Source of the DNA: Guyparkeria hydrothermalis
GTDB lineage: Bacteria > Pseudomonadota > Gammaproteobacteria > Halothiobacillales > Halothiobacillaceae
Reading direction: 5' to 3'
NCBI RefSeq assembly: GCF_023555375.1
Contig: NZ_JAJSEE010000004.1
Location: forward strand, 124,001-188,000
Length of the DNA: 64,000 bases
The position numbers and the translations under genes were made by a program. This document shows positions 55,632 through 63,345 of the stretch, one piece after another. The notes under the pieces were generated by a model. It saw nothing but the letters and a program-made list of their open reading frames with translations, was not told where the DNA came from and made no database searches. Position 1 is the first letter of the stretch. Every line of letters starts with the position of its first letter.

Positions 55632-56438
55632 ATGACCGCCACTACCCGCAAGGCCGCCAGGACGGGCGCCCCCGCCCTCGACATCGACCAGCGCTCGCTG
55701 ACGCTCACCCACGTTCACCTGTATGAAACGCACCTGCTCAAGCTCACCCGCAGCCTGAGCGAACGCTTCGGCAACCCGGGCGTCGGCGACGAGCGCGAGC
55801 CCTGCGTGATCGATCTCGCGGCCATCGCCGACAGCGGCAAGTGGATCGACTTCCCGGCGCTGGTCAGCCTGCTGCGCAACTACCGCCTCGAACCGGTGGG
55901 CGTGGTCCACGGCAACGACCAGCAAAAGACCCAGGCGCGCGGCGCCGACCTGCCGGTCTTCGACGACCAGGCCGCGGCCGCCTCGCCGGCGACTCCAAAG
56001 GCGCCCCCGGCCTCGCCGCCGGAACCCGAGCCAGTGGCCGACCCCACACCGGAGCCTGCTCCGGAACCGGCGGCCCCGAACGCCGAGGCTGCCCCGGCCG
56101 GCCCGGTCGCGCCGATGATCCTGCGCCACCCGGTACGCTCAGGGACCGAACTCTACGCCCAGGGCCAGGACATGGTGGTGATGAACACGGTCGGGGCCGG
56201 GGCGCGCGTGGTGGCCGACGGTTCGATCTACATCCATGGCGCCCTAAAGGGCACGGCCGCGGCCGGCGCCGGCAACCAGACCGAGGCTCGCATCTTCTGC
56301 GAGTCCTTCGAACCGGAAATCATCGCCATCTGCGGCACCTTCCTCGATGGCGAGCAGTTGGCAAGGCACCCGGCCTGGGGCAAGCGCGTGGTGGTGGAAC
56401 TGGTCGATGGCCAACTGGTGGTCCATCCGTTCGACTGA
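55632..56438 (+). CDS. minC: Septum site-determining protein MinC
   Basis: 268 residues. The N-terminal FtsZ-inhibiting domain (about 15-105) is followed by an Ala/Pro/Glu-rich linker (about 112-160) and a C-terminal beta-helix domain with RSGTELYAQGQDMVVMNTVGAGARVVADGSIYIHG that binds MinD and FtsZ. MinC blocks Z-ring formation away from mid-cell. It is followed by a 143-base gap before minD. Confidence 0.93.
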   Translation: MTATTRKAARTGAPALDIDQRSLTLTHVHLYETHLLKLTRSLSERFGNPGVGDEREPCVIDLAAIADSGKWIDFPALVSLLRNYRLEPVGVVHGNDQQKTQARGADLPVFDDQAAAASPATPKAPPASPPEPEPVADPTPEPAPEPAAPNAEAAPAGPVAPMILRHPVRSGTELYAQGQDMVVMNTVGAGARVVADGSIYIHGALKGTAAAGAGNQTEARIFCESFEPEIIAICGTFLDGEQLARHPAWGKRVVVELVDGQLVVHPFD

Positions 56439-56581
56439 GTGCCGCGCATTTGGCGCTTAGGGAAGAATTTCGCGGTCGTTGGGAAAGGGCTCGCCTTTGT
56501 GGCACAGTCCGCCCCACCTGACGACCCCGCCCCTCGGGGCAGTATGACGTCAACAATCTTTCGCGATTAGGGAGACAATCC

Positions 56582-57397
56582 GTGTCCAAAGTCCTGGTGG
56601 TAACCTCCGGCAAGGGCGGCGTTGGTAAAACGACGACCAGTGCCGCGATTTCGAGCGGCCTGGCCATGGCCGGCAAGAAGACCGTGGTGATCGACTTCGA
56701 CGTCGGCCTGCGCAACCTCGACCTGATCATGGGCGTCGAGCGCCGCGTGGTCTACGACATCGTCAACGTCATCCAGGGCGAGGCAGGCCTCAACCAGGCA
56801 CTGATCCGCCACAAGGAGGTCGACAACCTCTACGTCCTGCCCGCCTCGCAGACCAAGGACAAGGACGCCCTGACCGAGGAAGGCGTCGGCAAGGTCCTCG
56901 ACGACCTGCGCGCCGAGGGCTTCGACTACATCGTCTGCGACTCGCCCGCCGGCATCGAGCGCGGTGCGCAGCTGGCGATGTACTACGCCGACGAGGCCAT
57001 CGTGGTCTCCAACCCCGAGATCTCCTCGGTGCGCGATTCCGACCGCATGCTGGGCATCCTGGCCAGCAAGTCGCGCCGGGCGAAGGATGGCGAGACGGCG
57101 ATCAAGGAACACCTGTTGATCACCCGCTACGCCCCGGACCGCGTCGGCACCGGCGAGATGCTCTCGGTCGAGGACATGCTCGAGATCCTGGCCGTGCCGC
57201 TGCTGGGCGTAATCCCGGAATCCAACGCCGTACTGCAGGCCTCCAACGCCGGTCGCCCGGTGATTCTCGACGAGAACACCGACGCCGGCCAGGCCTACCA
57301 GGACGCCGTCGCCCGTCTGCTGGGCGAGGAACGCCCGATGCGATTCATCGAGACCGAGAAGAAGGGCTTTCTCGGTCGCCTGTTCGGTCGGAGTTAA
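56582..57397 (+). CDS. minD: Septum site-determining protein MinD
   Basis: 271 residues, ParA/MinD ATPase. Deviant Walker A is SGKGGVGKTTTSAAI near residue 10, VIDFDVGLRNLDLIMG and CDSPAGIERGAQLAM are switch regions, and the C-terminal amphipathic membrane anchor ends GFLGRLFGRS. MinD recruits MinC to the membrane. The start is GTG with GGGAGA about six bases upstream. The 143-base spacing from minC may hold a promoter, none clear. Confidence 0.97.
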   Translation: MSKVLVVTSGKGGVGKTTTSAAISSGLAMAGKKTVVIDFDVGLRNLDLIMGVERRVVYDIVNVIQGEAGLNQALIRHKEVDNLYVLPASQTKDKDALTEEGVGKVLDDLRAEGFDYIVCDSPAGIERGAQLAMYYADEAIVVSNPEISSVRDSDRMLGILASKSRRAKDGETAIKEHLLITRYAPDRVGTGEMLSVEDMLEILAVPLLGVIPESNAVLQASNAGRPVILDENTDAGQAYQDAVARLLGEERPMRFIETEKKGFLGRLFGRS

Positions 57398-57400
57398 GCC

Positions 57401-57685
57401 ATGGGATTGCTGGATATCTTTCGTAACCGTTCCCAGGATCCGTCGGCCAAGATGGCCAAGGAGCGTCTGCAGATCCTGATCGCCCACGAGCGCGCCCAGG
57501 GTCAGAACCGGGCACCGCACTACCTGCCCGAGATGCAGAAGGAGATCCTCGAGGTGATCCGCAAGTACGTTCACGTCGAGGACGATGCGGTGAAATTCGA
57601 GGTCGAGCACAACGAGCAGTTCGAACTGTTCGAGCTCAATATCACCCTGCCGGAAAAGGGCGAGGCCGGCGATCGCCCGGACTGA
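57401..57685 (+). CDS. minE: Cell division topological specificity factor MinE
   Basis: 94 residues. The N-terminal membrane-targeting helix GLLDIFRNRSQDPSAKMAKERLQILIAHERAQ contains the MinD contact and precedes the topological specificity domain (EMQKEILEVIRKYVHVEDDAVKFEVEH). It starts three bases after minD and drives MinCD oscillation. Confidence 0.97.
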   Translation: MGLLDIFRNRSQDPSAKMAKERLQILIAHERAQGQNRAPHYLPEMQKEILEVIRKYVHVEDDAVKFEVEHNEQFELFELNITLPEKGEAGDRPD

Positions 57686-57742
57686 CCGTCCTGATTGATC
57701 GTTGCGGCTGACCGGACTCGACGCGGTCCGGGCCCACTGCTT

Positions 57743-57767
57743 CACCCCCGATTAACGGGGGTGTTTG
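57743..57767 (+). terminator. Intrinsic terminator after minE
   Basis: CACCCCCG - ATTAA - CGGGGGTG (57743-57763) forms an 8-bp stem followed by TTTGT. It ends the zapD-minCDE unit 58 bases after the minE stop. Confidence 0.85.
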
Positions 57768-57864
57768 TCGTTATGGGCCGGTAAAAAACATCTGTTGGCG
57801 CGGATGGGCAAGGATCGCTACCGTAACGGGCTCTCTCAGACCACAAGCCAAGCCCCTGTCGCCA

Positions 57865-58380
57865 ATGGAAATCGCAACCGTTATCGAGGCCCTCTTCTCG
57901 CCGCTATGGACGCCGGTGCTGGTCGGGGCACTGATCGCCCTGCTCGCCTTCGCGCAACGCTGGCTGGCCGACCAGCCGCTCTCCTGCTCGACCGGCTTTG
58001 CCAACCTCGCCTCCTTTCTCCGCCCCGGCGTCAAACGCGACCGGGAGGCCGACTGGCGCATCGTGTTCCTGCTCGGGATCGTGCTCGGCGGCCTGCTTGC
58101 CGCGCTGACCGACGGCGCGCCCGGCTGGCAGGGCACGGCCGCGGAATTCGGCGTGTTCTACACCGCGCTGGTGCCGGAATCGAGCCTGGGTTCGGCCCTC
58201 TGGTGGCTGATCGGCGGACTGTTGATTGGCCTGGGCGCGCGACTGGCCGGGGGCTGCACCTCGGGCCACACGATTGCCGGCGTGGCGATGGGCGCACCGG
58301 CCAGCCTGGTCGCCTCGGCGGTGTTCTTCGCCGTCGCCGTGGGCAGCGCCCAGCTGGCCGCCTGGATGCTGGGGGTCTGA
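57865..58380 (+). CDS. YeeE/YedE family sulfur-transport protein (PmpA-like)
   Basis: 171 residues with four to five helices (about 15-32, 65-82, 110-130, 145-168). Conserved cysteine motifs LSCSTGFANL and GARLAGGCTSGHTIAGVA match the YeeE/YedE family (TsuA, PmpA), which passes thiosulfate or other sulfur species through a cysteine-lined path. It is a half-size protein with its partner half next door, and is preceded by the minE terminator, so it likely has its own promoter. Confidence 0.85.
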   Translation: MEIATVIEALFSPLWTPVLVGALIALLAFAQRWLADQPLSCSTGFANLASFLRPGVKRDREADWRIVFLLGIVLGGLLAALTDGAPGWQGTAAEFGVFYTALVPESSLGSALWWLIGGLLIGLGARLAGGCTSGHTIAGVAMGAPASLVASAVFFAVAVGSAQLAAWMLGV

Positions 58381-58383
58381 GCC

Positions 58384-58809
58384 GTGCTGAGTCGACGCAA
58401 CCTGCTTTTCCTTGCCTTCGGTATCGGCTTTGGCTTTCTCCTGAGCCGCGCCGGGGCGACCAGCCCGGCGATCATCAGCGATCTGTTGCTGTTCGAGGAC
58501 CTGCGCCTGCTGTGGGTGATCGCCACGGCGGTCGCCCTGGGCGGGGTGCTGACCTGGATGGCCGCGCGCTGGGGTTGGCGGGCGCGCAACACCGGGGAGC
58601 CGATCACGATCCAGCACAAGCCGTTCAAGCGCGGGCTGATCGTGGGCGCGGTGCTGTTCGGTCTGGGCTGGGCCGGAACCGGGGTCTGCCCGGGCACGGC
58701 ACTGGCGATGATCGGCGAGGGCAAGGGGTTCGCCCTGTGGGTCGGGGCCGGCATCGTGCTGGGCGCCGGTGCCGGCAGCGCGATCAACCGCCGCCTCGAG
58801 CGAGGCTGA
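58384..58809 (+). CDS. YeeE/YedE-type second half, DUF6691-like (PmpB-like)
   Basis: 141 residues with about four helices. The motif GLGWAGTGVCPGTALAMIGEGKG holds the conserved Cys-Pro-Gly of the DUF6691/YeeE second component. It starts at GTG 58384, three bases after the previous stop, so the two are cotranscribed and probably form one transporter. In other bacteria such pairs lie with persulfide dioxygenase and regulators; none is adjacent here. Confidence 0.8.
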   Translation: MLSRRNLLFLAFGIGFGFLLSRAGATSPAIISDLLLFEDLRLLWVIATAVALGGVLTWMAARWGWRARNTGEPITIQHKPFKRGLIVGAVLFGLGWAGTGVCPGTALAMIGEGKGFALWVGAGIVLGAGAGSAINRRLERG

Positions 58810-58832
58810 ACGTCACGCCCAGTCGGATAGAG

Positions 58833-59498
58833 TTAGTCCGCGAGATACTGCTGCGCGTACCAGCCGTTCTGCTTTTTCAGCATCATCGGGAACAGGTCGT
58901 CGAAGCCCTCGGGCAGCGAGTCGCGGATCACCGGCTCGTCGGCCAGTCGTTCGCCCCAGCGCATCACCGTCGGGATCGCGTTCCAGTCGAGCAGGGATTC
59001 CGGCAGGGCGAACAGGCGCTGGAACAGCGGCGCGAACGAGGTGTCCACCAGCGACAGCGTCTTGCCGGCAAAGAACGGGGCCGGCGGCTGCTTGGCCAGG
59101 TGCTTTTCCAGGTGCCCGAACAGCTTGGCCAGCTCGGCGCGCTTGGCGGCACTGGCGGATTCCTCCGCGGCAGTGATCGCGCCGAACATCGCCATGATGC
59201 CCGCCGAGCCCAGCTCGATCCACGCCCGCTGCTGGGCGCGCTCGAGGGTATTGGCGGAGAGCATCCGCTCGCCGAAGGATTCGTCGAGGAATTCGTTGAT
59301 CACCGCCGACTCGAACAGCACCTCGCCGTCGACCTTCAGCACCGGCACCTTGCCCAGTGGAGAGACCTCGTCGAACCAGGCCGGCGGGTCGTTGAGCTGG
59401 ATGAAGGTGGTATCGAACGGCACGCCCTTGTGCTTGAGGGTGATCACCGAGCGCTGGACGAAGGGACAGAGCTTGAAGCTGATCAGTTCGAGTTGCAT
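58833..59498 (-). CDS. Glutathione S-transferase family protein
   Basis: 221 residues. Thioredoxin-like N-terminal domain with the active-site-like motif LCPFVQRSVITL (Cys near residue 11, as in omega/GstB-type enzymes), the PxVPVLK cis-proline loop (GKVPVLKVDGEVLFESAVINEFLDE) that binds glutathione, and an alpha-helical C-terminal domain from about 85. Possible roles are thiol transfer or detoxification. Not in an operon with its convergent or divergent neighbours. Confidence 0.87.
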   Translation of the reverse strand: MQLELISFKLCPFVQRSVITLKHKGVPFDTTFIQLNDPPAWFDEVSPLGKVPVLKVDGEVLFESAVINEFLDESFGERMLSANTLERAQQRAWIELGSAGIMAMFGAITAAEESASAAKRAELAKLFGHLEKHLAKQPPAPFFAGKTLSLVDTSFAPLFQRLFALPESLLDWNAIPTVMRWGERLADEPVIRDSLPEGFDDLFPMMLKKQNGWYAQQYLAD

Positions 59499-59596
59499 GA
59501 TGCCTCCACATCGAAAAAACCGCGGACGACACGCGCACGTCGTCCGAAACAGACCCGAATCGTAGCCTACCGGCCGACGCTATTGCCGCAGTTACC

Positions 59597-60025
59597 GTGA
59601 AAAAATCCGCCAAGACAGGTCAATCCGCGTCCGCATCGACCGCCCAGGACAGCCAACGGCTCGATACCTGGCTGTGGGCCGCCCGTTTCTTCAAGACCCG
59701 CCAGCTCGCCTCGGCGGCGATCGACGGCGGCAAGATCGAGCTCAACGGCCAGACCGTGACCAAGCGCGGCAAATCGGTGAAGCCCGGCGACCGGCTCACC
59801 ATCGGCAAGGCGGGCATGCGGTTCGTCGTGGATGTCGAGGCACTCAATCCCAAACGCGGACCGGCCAGCGAGGCGGCGCTGCTCTACCGGGAGACACCGG
59901 AGAGCATCGAGAAGCGCCGGCTGGTCGCCGAGCAGCAGCGTGCCGAACGCGAACTCAACCCACACCACAAGCCAGCCAAACAGGCGCGTGCCCTGCTGCG
60001 CGCCTTGCGCGGCAAGTCATTCTGA
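59597..60025 (+). CDS. hslR: Heat shock protein 15 (S4-domain RNA-binding protein)
   Basis: 142 residues. The S4 RNA-binding domain is QRLDTWLWAARFFKTRQLASAAIDGGKIELNGQTVTKRGKSVKPGD; the C-terminus is Lys/Arg-rich with TPESIEKRRLVAEQQRAER. HslR binds 50S subunits carrying stalled nascent chains for recycling. Starts at GTG 59597, divergent from the GST gene. Confidence 0.92.
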   Translation: MKKSAKTGQSASASTAQDSQRLDTWLWAARFFKTRQLASAAIDGGKIELNGQTVTKRGKSVKPGDRLTIGKAGMRFVVDVEALNPKRGPASEAALLYRETPESIEKRRLVAEQQRAERELNPHHKPAKQARALLRALRGKSF

Positions 60026-60112
60026 ACCGAACGCCCCCGCGCAAGCCCTCCGGCGAACCGCCGACTCGATGCCTATACTCCCGTACCCGAATCCACCGCA
60101 CGAGGAGACTGC

Positions 60113-60715
60113 ATGCGAGTCAGCGAGGCGATTGCAACCCGACGCGCCATCAAGCAATTCGACCCGGAACACCAATTATCCGAGGCCGACCAGGACCGGC
60201 TGATCGAACTGGCGATGCAGTCGCCCACCGCGTTCAACCTGCAGCACTGGCGGTTTGTCGTGGTCCGGGATCCTGCCCGTCGCCAGGCGATCCGGGAGGT
60301 GGCCTGGGATCAGGCCCAGGTGACCGACGCCTCGATGCTGGTGATCCTCACGGGCCGTCGTGACGTCTGGCAAAACGAGGCCGAACGCGTCTGGCGGGAT
60401 GCCCCGGCCGAGGTGCGCGAAATGATGGCCGGGGCGATCGATGCCTATTACCGTGACAAGCCGCAGGTCGAGCGCGACGAGGTCATGCGCAGCTGCGGCA
60501 TCGCCGGACAGAGCCTGATGCTGGCCGCCCGGGAAATGGGGCTCGATTCCTGCCCCATGGACGGCTTCGATTTCGAGGCCGTCGGTCGCCTGATCAACCT
60601 GCCCGACGATCACCTGATCTCGTTCATGGTCGCGATCGGCAAGAAGGCCAACGATGTCTGGCCGCGTCCGGGTCAGCTTTCGATTGACGAGGTGCGCCGG
60701 GTCGACGGATTCTGA
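60113..60715 (+). CDS. Nitroreductase family protein
   Basis: 200 residues, FMN-dependent nitroreductase. Landmarks are the N-terminal RRAIKQFDPEHQLSEAD, SPTAFNLQHWRFVVVRD (FMN contact), and GIAGQSLMLAAREMGLDSCPMDGFD near 135. It reduces nitro compounds or quinones with NAD(P)H. GAGGAG lies upstream of the ATG, and a TATACT box lies 34 bases before the ATG without a clear -35. Confidence 0.9.
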   Translation: MRVSEAIATRRAIKQFDPEHQLSEADQDRLIELAMQSPTAFNLQHWRFVVVRDPARRQAIREVAWDQAQVTDASMLVILTGRRDVWQNEAERVWRDAPAEVREMMAGAIDAYYRDKPQVERDEVMRSCGIAGQSLMLAAREMGLDSCPMDGFDFEAVGRLINLPDDHLISFMVAIGKKANDVWPRPGQLSIDEVRRVDGF

Positions 60716-60826
60716 ACTTGTCGACACGGAGCGCCTCAAAGGGGCCGGCAACCGAAACTGCCAGTTGAATTTCCGAGTCCGACACTCATTCGCCGGCACC
60801 GACCGGCACGACATGGAGAGCAAACG

Positions 60827-61039
60827 ATGAACGCACGCAATGCACTGATCGCGCTGATGATGGCACTGGGTCTGACCGTGGCCGGCTGCGCCGAAGAGCA
60901 AGGCCCGGCCGAGGAGGCCGGCGAGCAGATCGACCAGACCATGGAAGAGGCTGGTGACGAGATCGAGGAGGCCACCGACGAGATGGGTGGCAAGGCCGAA
61001 GAGGCCGGCGACAAGATGGAAGAAGAAACCGACTACTGA
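60827..61039 (+). CDS. Small acidic lipoprotein with 11-residue repeats
   Basis: 70 residues. A type II signal peptide ends in lipobox VAGC at Cys21. The mature part is very acidic and Ala/Glu-rich, with three Gly-led 11-residue units: GEQIDQTMEEA, GDEIEEATDEM and GGKAEEAGDKM. This LEA/CsbD-like amphipathic periodicity suggests a long exposed helix anchored to a membrane. GGAGA lies before the ATG. A strong terminator 26 bases later makes it monocistronic. Not assigned to a known function. Confidence 0.8.
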   Translation: MNARNALIALMMALGLTVAGCAEEQGPAEEAGEQIDQTMEEAGDEIEEATDEMGGKAEEAGDKMEEETDY

Positions 61040-61064
61040 TTCCCGCCGTCTCGCGGACCCGATC

Positions 61065-61090
61065 AGCCCCGGCAAAGCCGGGGCTTTTTC
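61065..61090 (+). terminator. Intrinsic terminator after the lipoprotein gene
   Basis: AGCCCCGGC - AAA - GCCGGGGCT followed by TTTTC (61086-61090): a 9-bp GC-rich stem with a T-run, 26 bases after the stop codon. Confidence 0.92.
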
Positions 61091-61237
61091 GTTGTTGGCC
61101 CGTGCATCACACCCTCACGCCGACCTGCCCTTTTGGCCACTGTTCGGCGCGGGTGCAACTCGCTACACTGGCCGGCGCCCTGTTTCTTAGCAGGCTAAGG
61201 AATACATCTCAGCCACCCCAACGAATACCGGATCGTC

Positions 61238-61861
61238 ATGGCCATCACGATTGCGACCTTCATCTACCTGCTCTCGATCCCGCTCTGGCTGCTGGTCTGG
61301 TACAGCGCCACCGGCTTCAAGCTGATGCGTCACAACCCGCTGTTGATGATCCCGTTCTTTCTGAGCCTGGCGTACCTGGCCGGCAACGCCATCCTGCTCG
61401 AGGTCTTCACCGAGACCAGCGGGGCGACCTACGAGGAATCGCGCATCAAGGCGATCACCGACCGGGCGATGATCGCCGCGCAGGCCATGGCCAGCGTGCT
61501 GATCGTCGCCACCATCGTCTACGGCCTGTCGATCAAGCGGGTGCCCCTGCACTTCATCCGCTTCATGGTCTACTCGTTCATCGCCTTGCTCGGCGTGATG
61601 GCACCCATCCTGTGGATCCCCGCCGAGCAGGCCGGCCTGTTCTTCGTCCTGCGGCATTTCCAGGCCACGGCGCTGAACTTCGGCCTGTTCCTCTGCGTTG
61701 CCGGGATCATCATGCTGCTGCGCGACCTGATCACGCATGGCGATGCCCAGATCAGCCTCACCCCGGTCGACCCGATGATGCGTTGCCACGAGGAAAACCA
61801 GGGGCCCGCTCGACGTGCCGGTGCGGCATCACGGGAATCGGGGCCGGCGACCGACCGCTGA
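61238..61861 (+). CDS. Integral membrane protein of unknown function
   Basis: 207 residues, not recognised. Five probable helices at about 3-22, 35-57, 78-98, 106-127 and 143-162, with a hydrophilic C-terminal tail rich in Arg/Gly/Pro. A periplasm- or cytoplasm-facing loop TETSGATYEESRIKAITD lies between helices 2 and 3. No cofactor or catalytic motif was seen. It is convergent with mltF, whose stop is 19 bases away. Confidence 0.72.
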   Translation: MAITIATFIYLLSIPLWLLVWYSATGFKLMRHNPLLMIPFFLSLAYLAGNAILLEVFTETSGATYEESRIKAITDRAMIAAQAMASVLIVATIVYGLSIKRVPLHFIRFMVYSFIALLGVMAPILWIPAEQAGLFFVLRHFQATALNFGLFLCVAGIIMLLRDLITHGDAQISLTPVDPMMRCHEENQGPARRAGAASRESGPATDR

Positions 61862-61879
61862 GCTCCCCCTCCCCTGGCG

Positions 61880-63232
61880 TCAGTCGGCAAGCGCCTGGCC
61901 GATCACGTCGCGGTAGTTGCGGATGCGCCGCACGTAGTGCACCGACTCGTAGCCGCGGGCGTAACCGTACTTGGTCTGCGGGTAGTAGCGCTTGTCGGCC
62001 TTGAGCGGCAGCACCTCGCGCATGTCGGCCCAGGAGTCCGGGTCGCGCCCCAGCTCGCGGGCGAGCCGGCGGGCGTCGAGCACATGGGCCCGACCGAGGT
62101 TGTAGCTCGCCAGCGCCAGGTAGGTGCGATCGGGTTCGGGGATGTCCTCGGGCAGGCGGGCTCGTCGGTCGGCCAGGTAGCGGGCCCCGCCAAGGATGGA
62201 CTGGCGCGGATCGAGTCGATCGTCCACGCCCAGCGACTCGGCCGTCGGCCGGGTGAGCATCATGATCCCGCGCACCCCGGTCGGCGAGGTTGCCTGCGGG
62301 TCCCAGTGCGACTCCTGGTAGGCCATCGCGGCAAGCAGGTCGACGGCCAGCCCCGTTTCCTCCGAGGCCTGGCGAAACTCGTCGAGGTAGCGCGGCAATC
62401 GCTCGTCGAGCCGACGGTTGAGCGCCCGGAGGTCGACGAAATCGAACTCGCCGATGTGGGCGTAATAGCGTTCGCGCATGGCGGCCACCGCCGCTTCGCC
62501 GAGTTCGCCCTGTCGCCAGTGACGCGTGGTTTCCGCCAGCTCCGGCCGAGAACCGGCGGCGTACCAGCCGACCGACTCGGCCTCATCGAGGTTCATCGCG
62601 ACCTCCAGGTGCGGCCAGTAACGGCGCACGAGACGAACGATCGATGAGTCGGCGACCGTGCATTCCACCTCCTGGGTTGCCACCTGGGTGAGGAGCACCT
62701 CGCTGCTGCGCGAGTCATCGGCGACGAACGCGAGCCCCGGCACCGTCCGCGCCAGTGACTCGAGCCGGGCGACGTAGCTCGACTCGTCGGTGACCTGCAG
62801 GTCCACCCCGGCCAGTGCCTCGGGCGTGTCGGGCAACGGTCGGTCGTCACGATGGCAGACCACCTGCTGGACCACCTCGCCGTGCACCAGGCCCGGCTCG
62901 AAATGCTCGTTGCGGGACGGCAGGTGCGTCAGCCCCGCCGCCGCCAGGTGGACCTGCCCGGTCTCCAGCGCATCGAGCACCCCCGCGGTCGACTCGAACT
63001 CCCGCCACTCCACCGTCCAGCCACGGCTGTTGGCAAAGGCCGTGACCAGGTCGTGTTCCGGACCGGTCGCCGCCCCGTCACGCCCCTGGTAACGGGCCGT
63101 CGGGCCGTTGCGCGTGGCCACGACCAGATGCTCGGTGTCGAAGGGCGAGGCCAGGGCGCCGGGCGCGCCACGATCGCCGCATCCGGACAGCAACAGGGCC
63201 GCGACGGAAAGGAATAGCAGGAAGGCTCGCAT
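61880..63232 (-). CDS. mltF: Membrane-bound lytic murein transglycosylase MltF
   Basis: 450 residues. Lipobox LLSGC after the signal peptide (about residue 18); a periplasmic solute-binding-like domain (VVATRNGPTARYQGRDGAATGPEHDL, about 35-260); then a Slt-type catalytic domain with the glutamate in YQESHWDPQATSPTGVRGIMML near residue 310 and LALASYNLGRAHVLDARRLA. It cleaves peptidoglycan glycan strands to anhydromuropeptides, which AmpD later processes. ATG 63232 follows GAGGAA upstream. Confidence 0.92.
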   Translation of the reverse strand: MRAFLLFLSVAALLLSGCGDRGAPGALASPFDTEHLVVATRNGPTARYQGRDGAATGPEHDLVTAFANSRGWTVEWREFESTAGVLDALETGQVHLAAAGLTHLPSRNEHFEPGLVHGEVVQQVVCHRDDRPLPDTPEALAGVDLQVTDESSYVARLESLARTVPGLAFVADDSRSSEVLLTQVATQEVECTVADSSIVRLVRRYWPHLEVAMNLDEAESVGWYAAGSRPELAETTRHWRQGELGEAAVAAMRERYYAHIGEFDFVDLRALNRRLDERLPRYLDEFRQASEETGLAVDLLAAMAYQESHWDPQATSPTGVRGIMMLTRPTAESLGVDDRLDPRQSILGGARYLADRRARLPEDIPEPDRTYLALASYNLGRAHVLDARRLARELGRDPDSWADMREVLPLKADKRYYPQTKYGYARGYESVHYVRRIRNYRDVIGQALAD

Positions 63233-63260
63233 GCAGAGGGATTCCTCATCGGGGTCGTGT

Positions 63261-63282
63261 GTCGTGGGTTCGAACCCGCGAC
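63261..63282. promoter_or_regulatory. Near-perfect palindrome between mltF and the permease gene
   Basis: GTCGTGGGTTCGAACCCGCGAC reads the same on both strands except at one pair. It sits 29 bases upstream of mltF and 64 bases before the divergent permease start, a position suited to an operator. The central GGGTTCGAACCC resembles a tRNA T-loop but the flanking stem does not pair as in a tRNA. Confidence 0.35.
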
Positions 63283-63345
63283 CAGCGTACCGCACCGGGC
63301 GCATCGACTCGTCTGCGGCCGCCCCCGACGCTTACACTTCGAGGC

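Noticed and set aside
63261-63282. tRNA fragment or attachment site
   Set aside because: The GGTTCGAACC core resembles a T-loop, but the T-stem positions do not pair in either direction and no acceptor stem is present.
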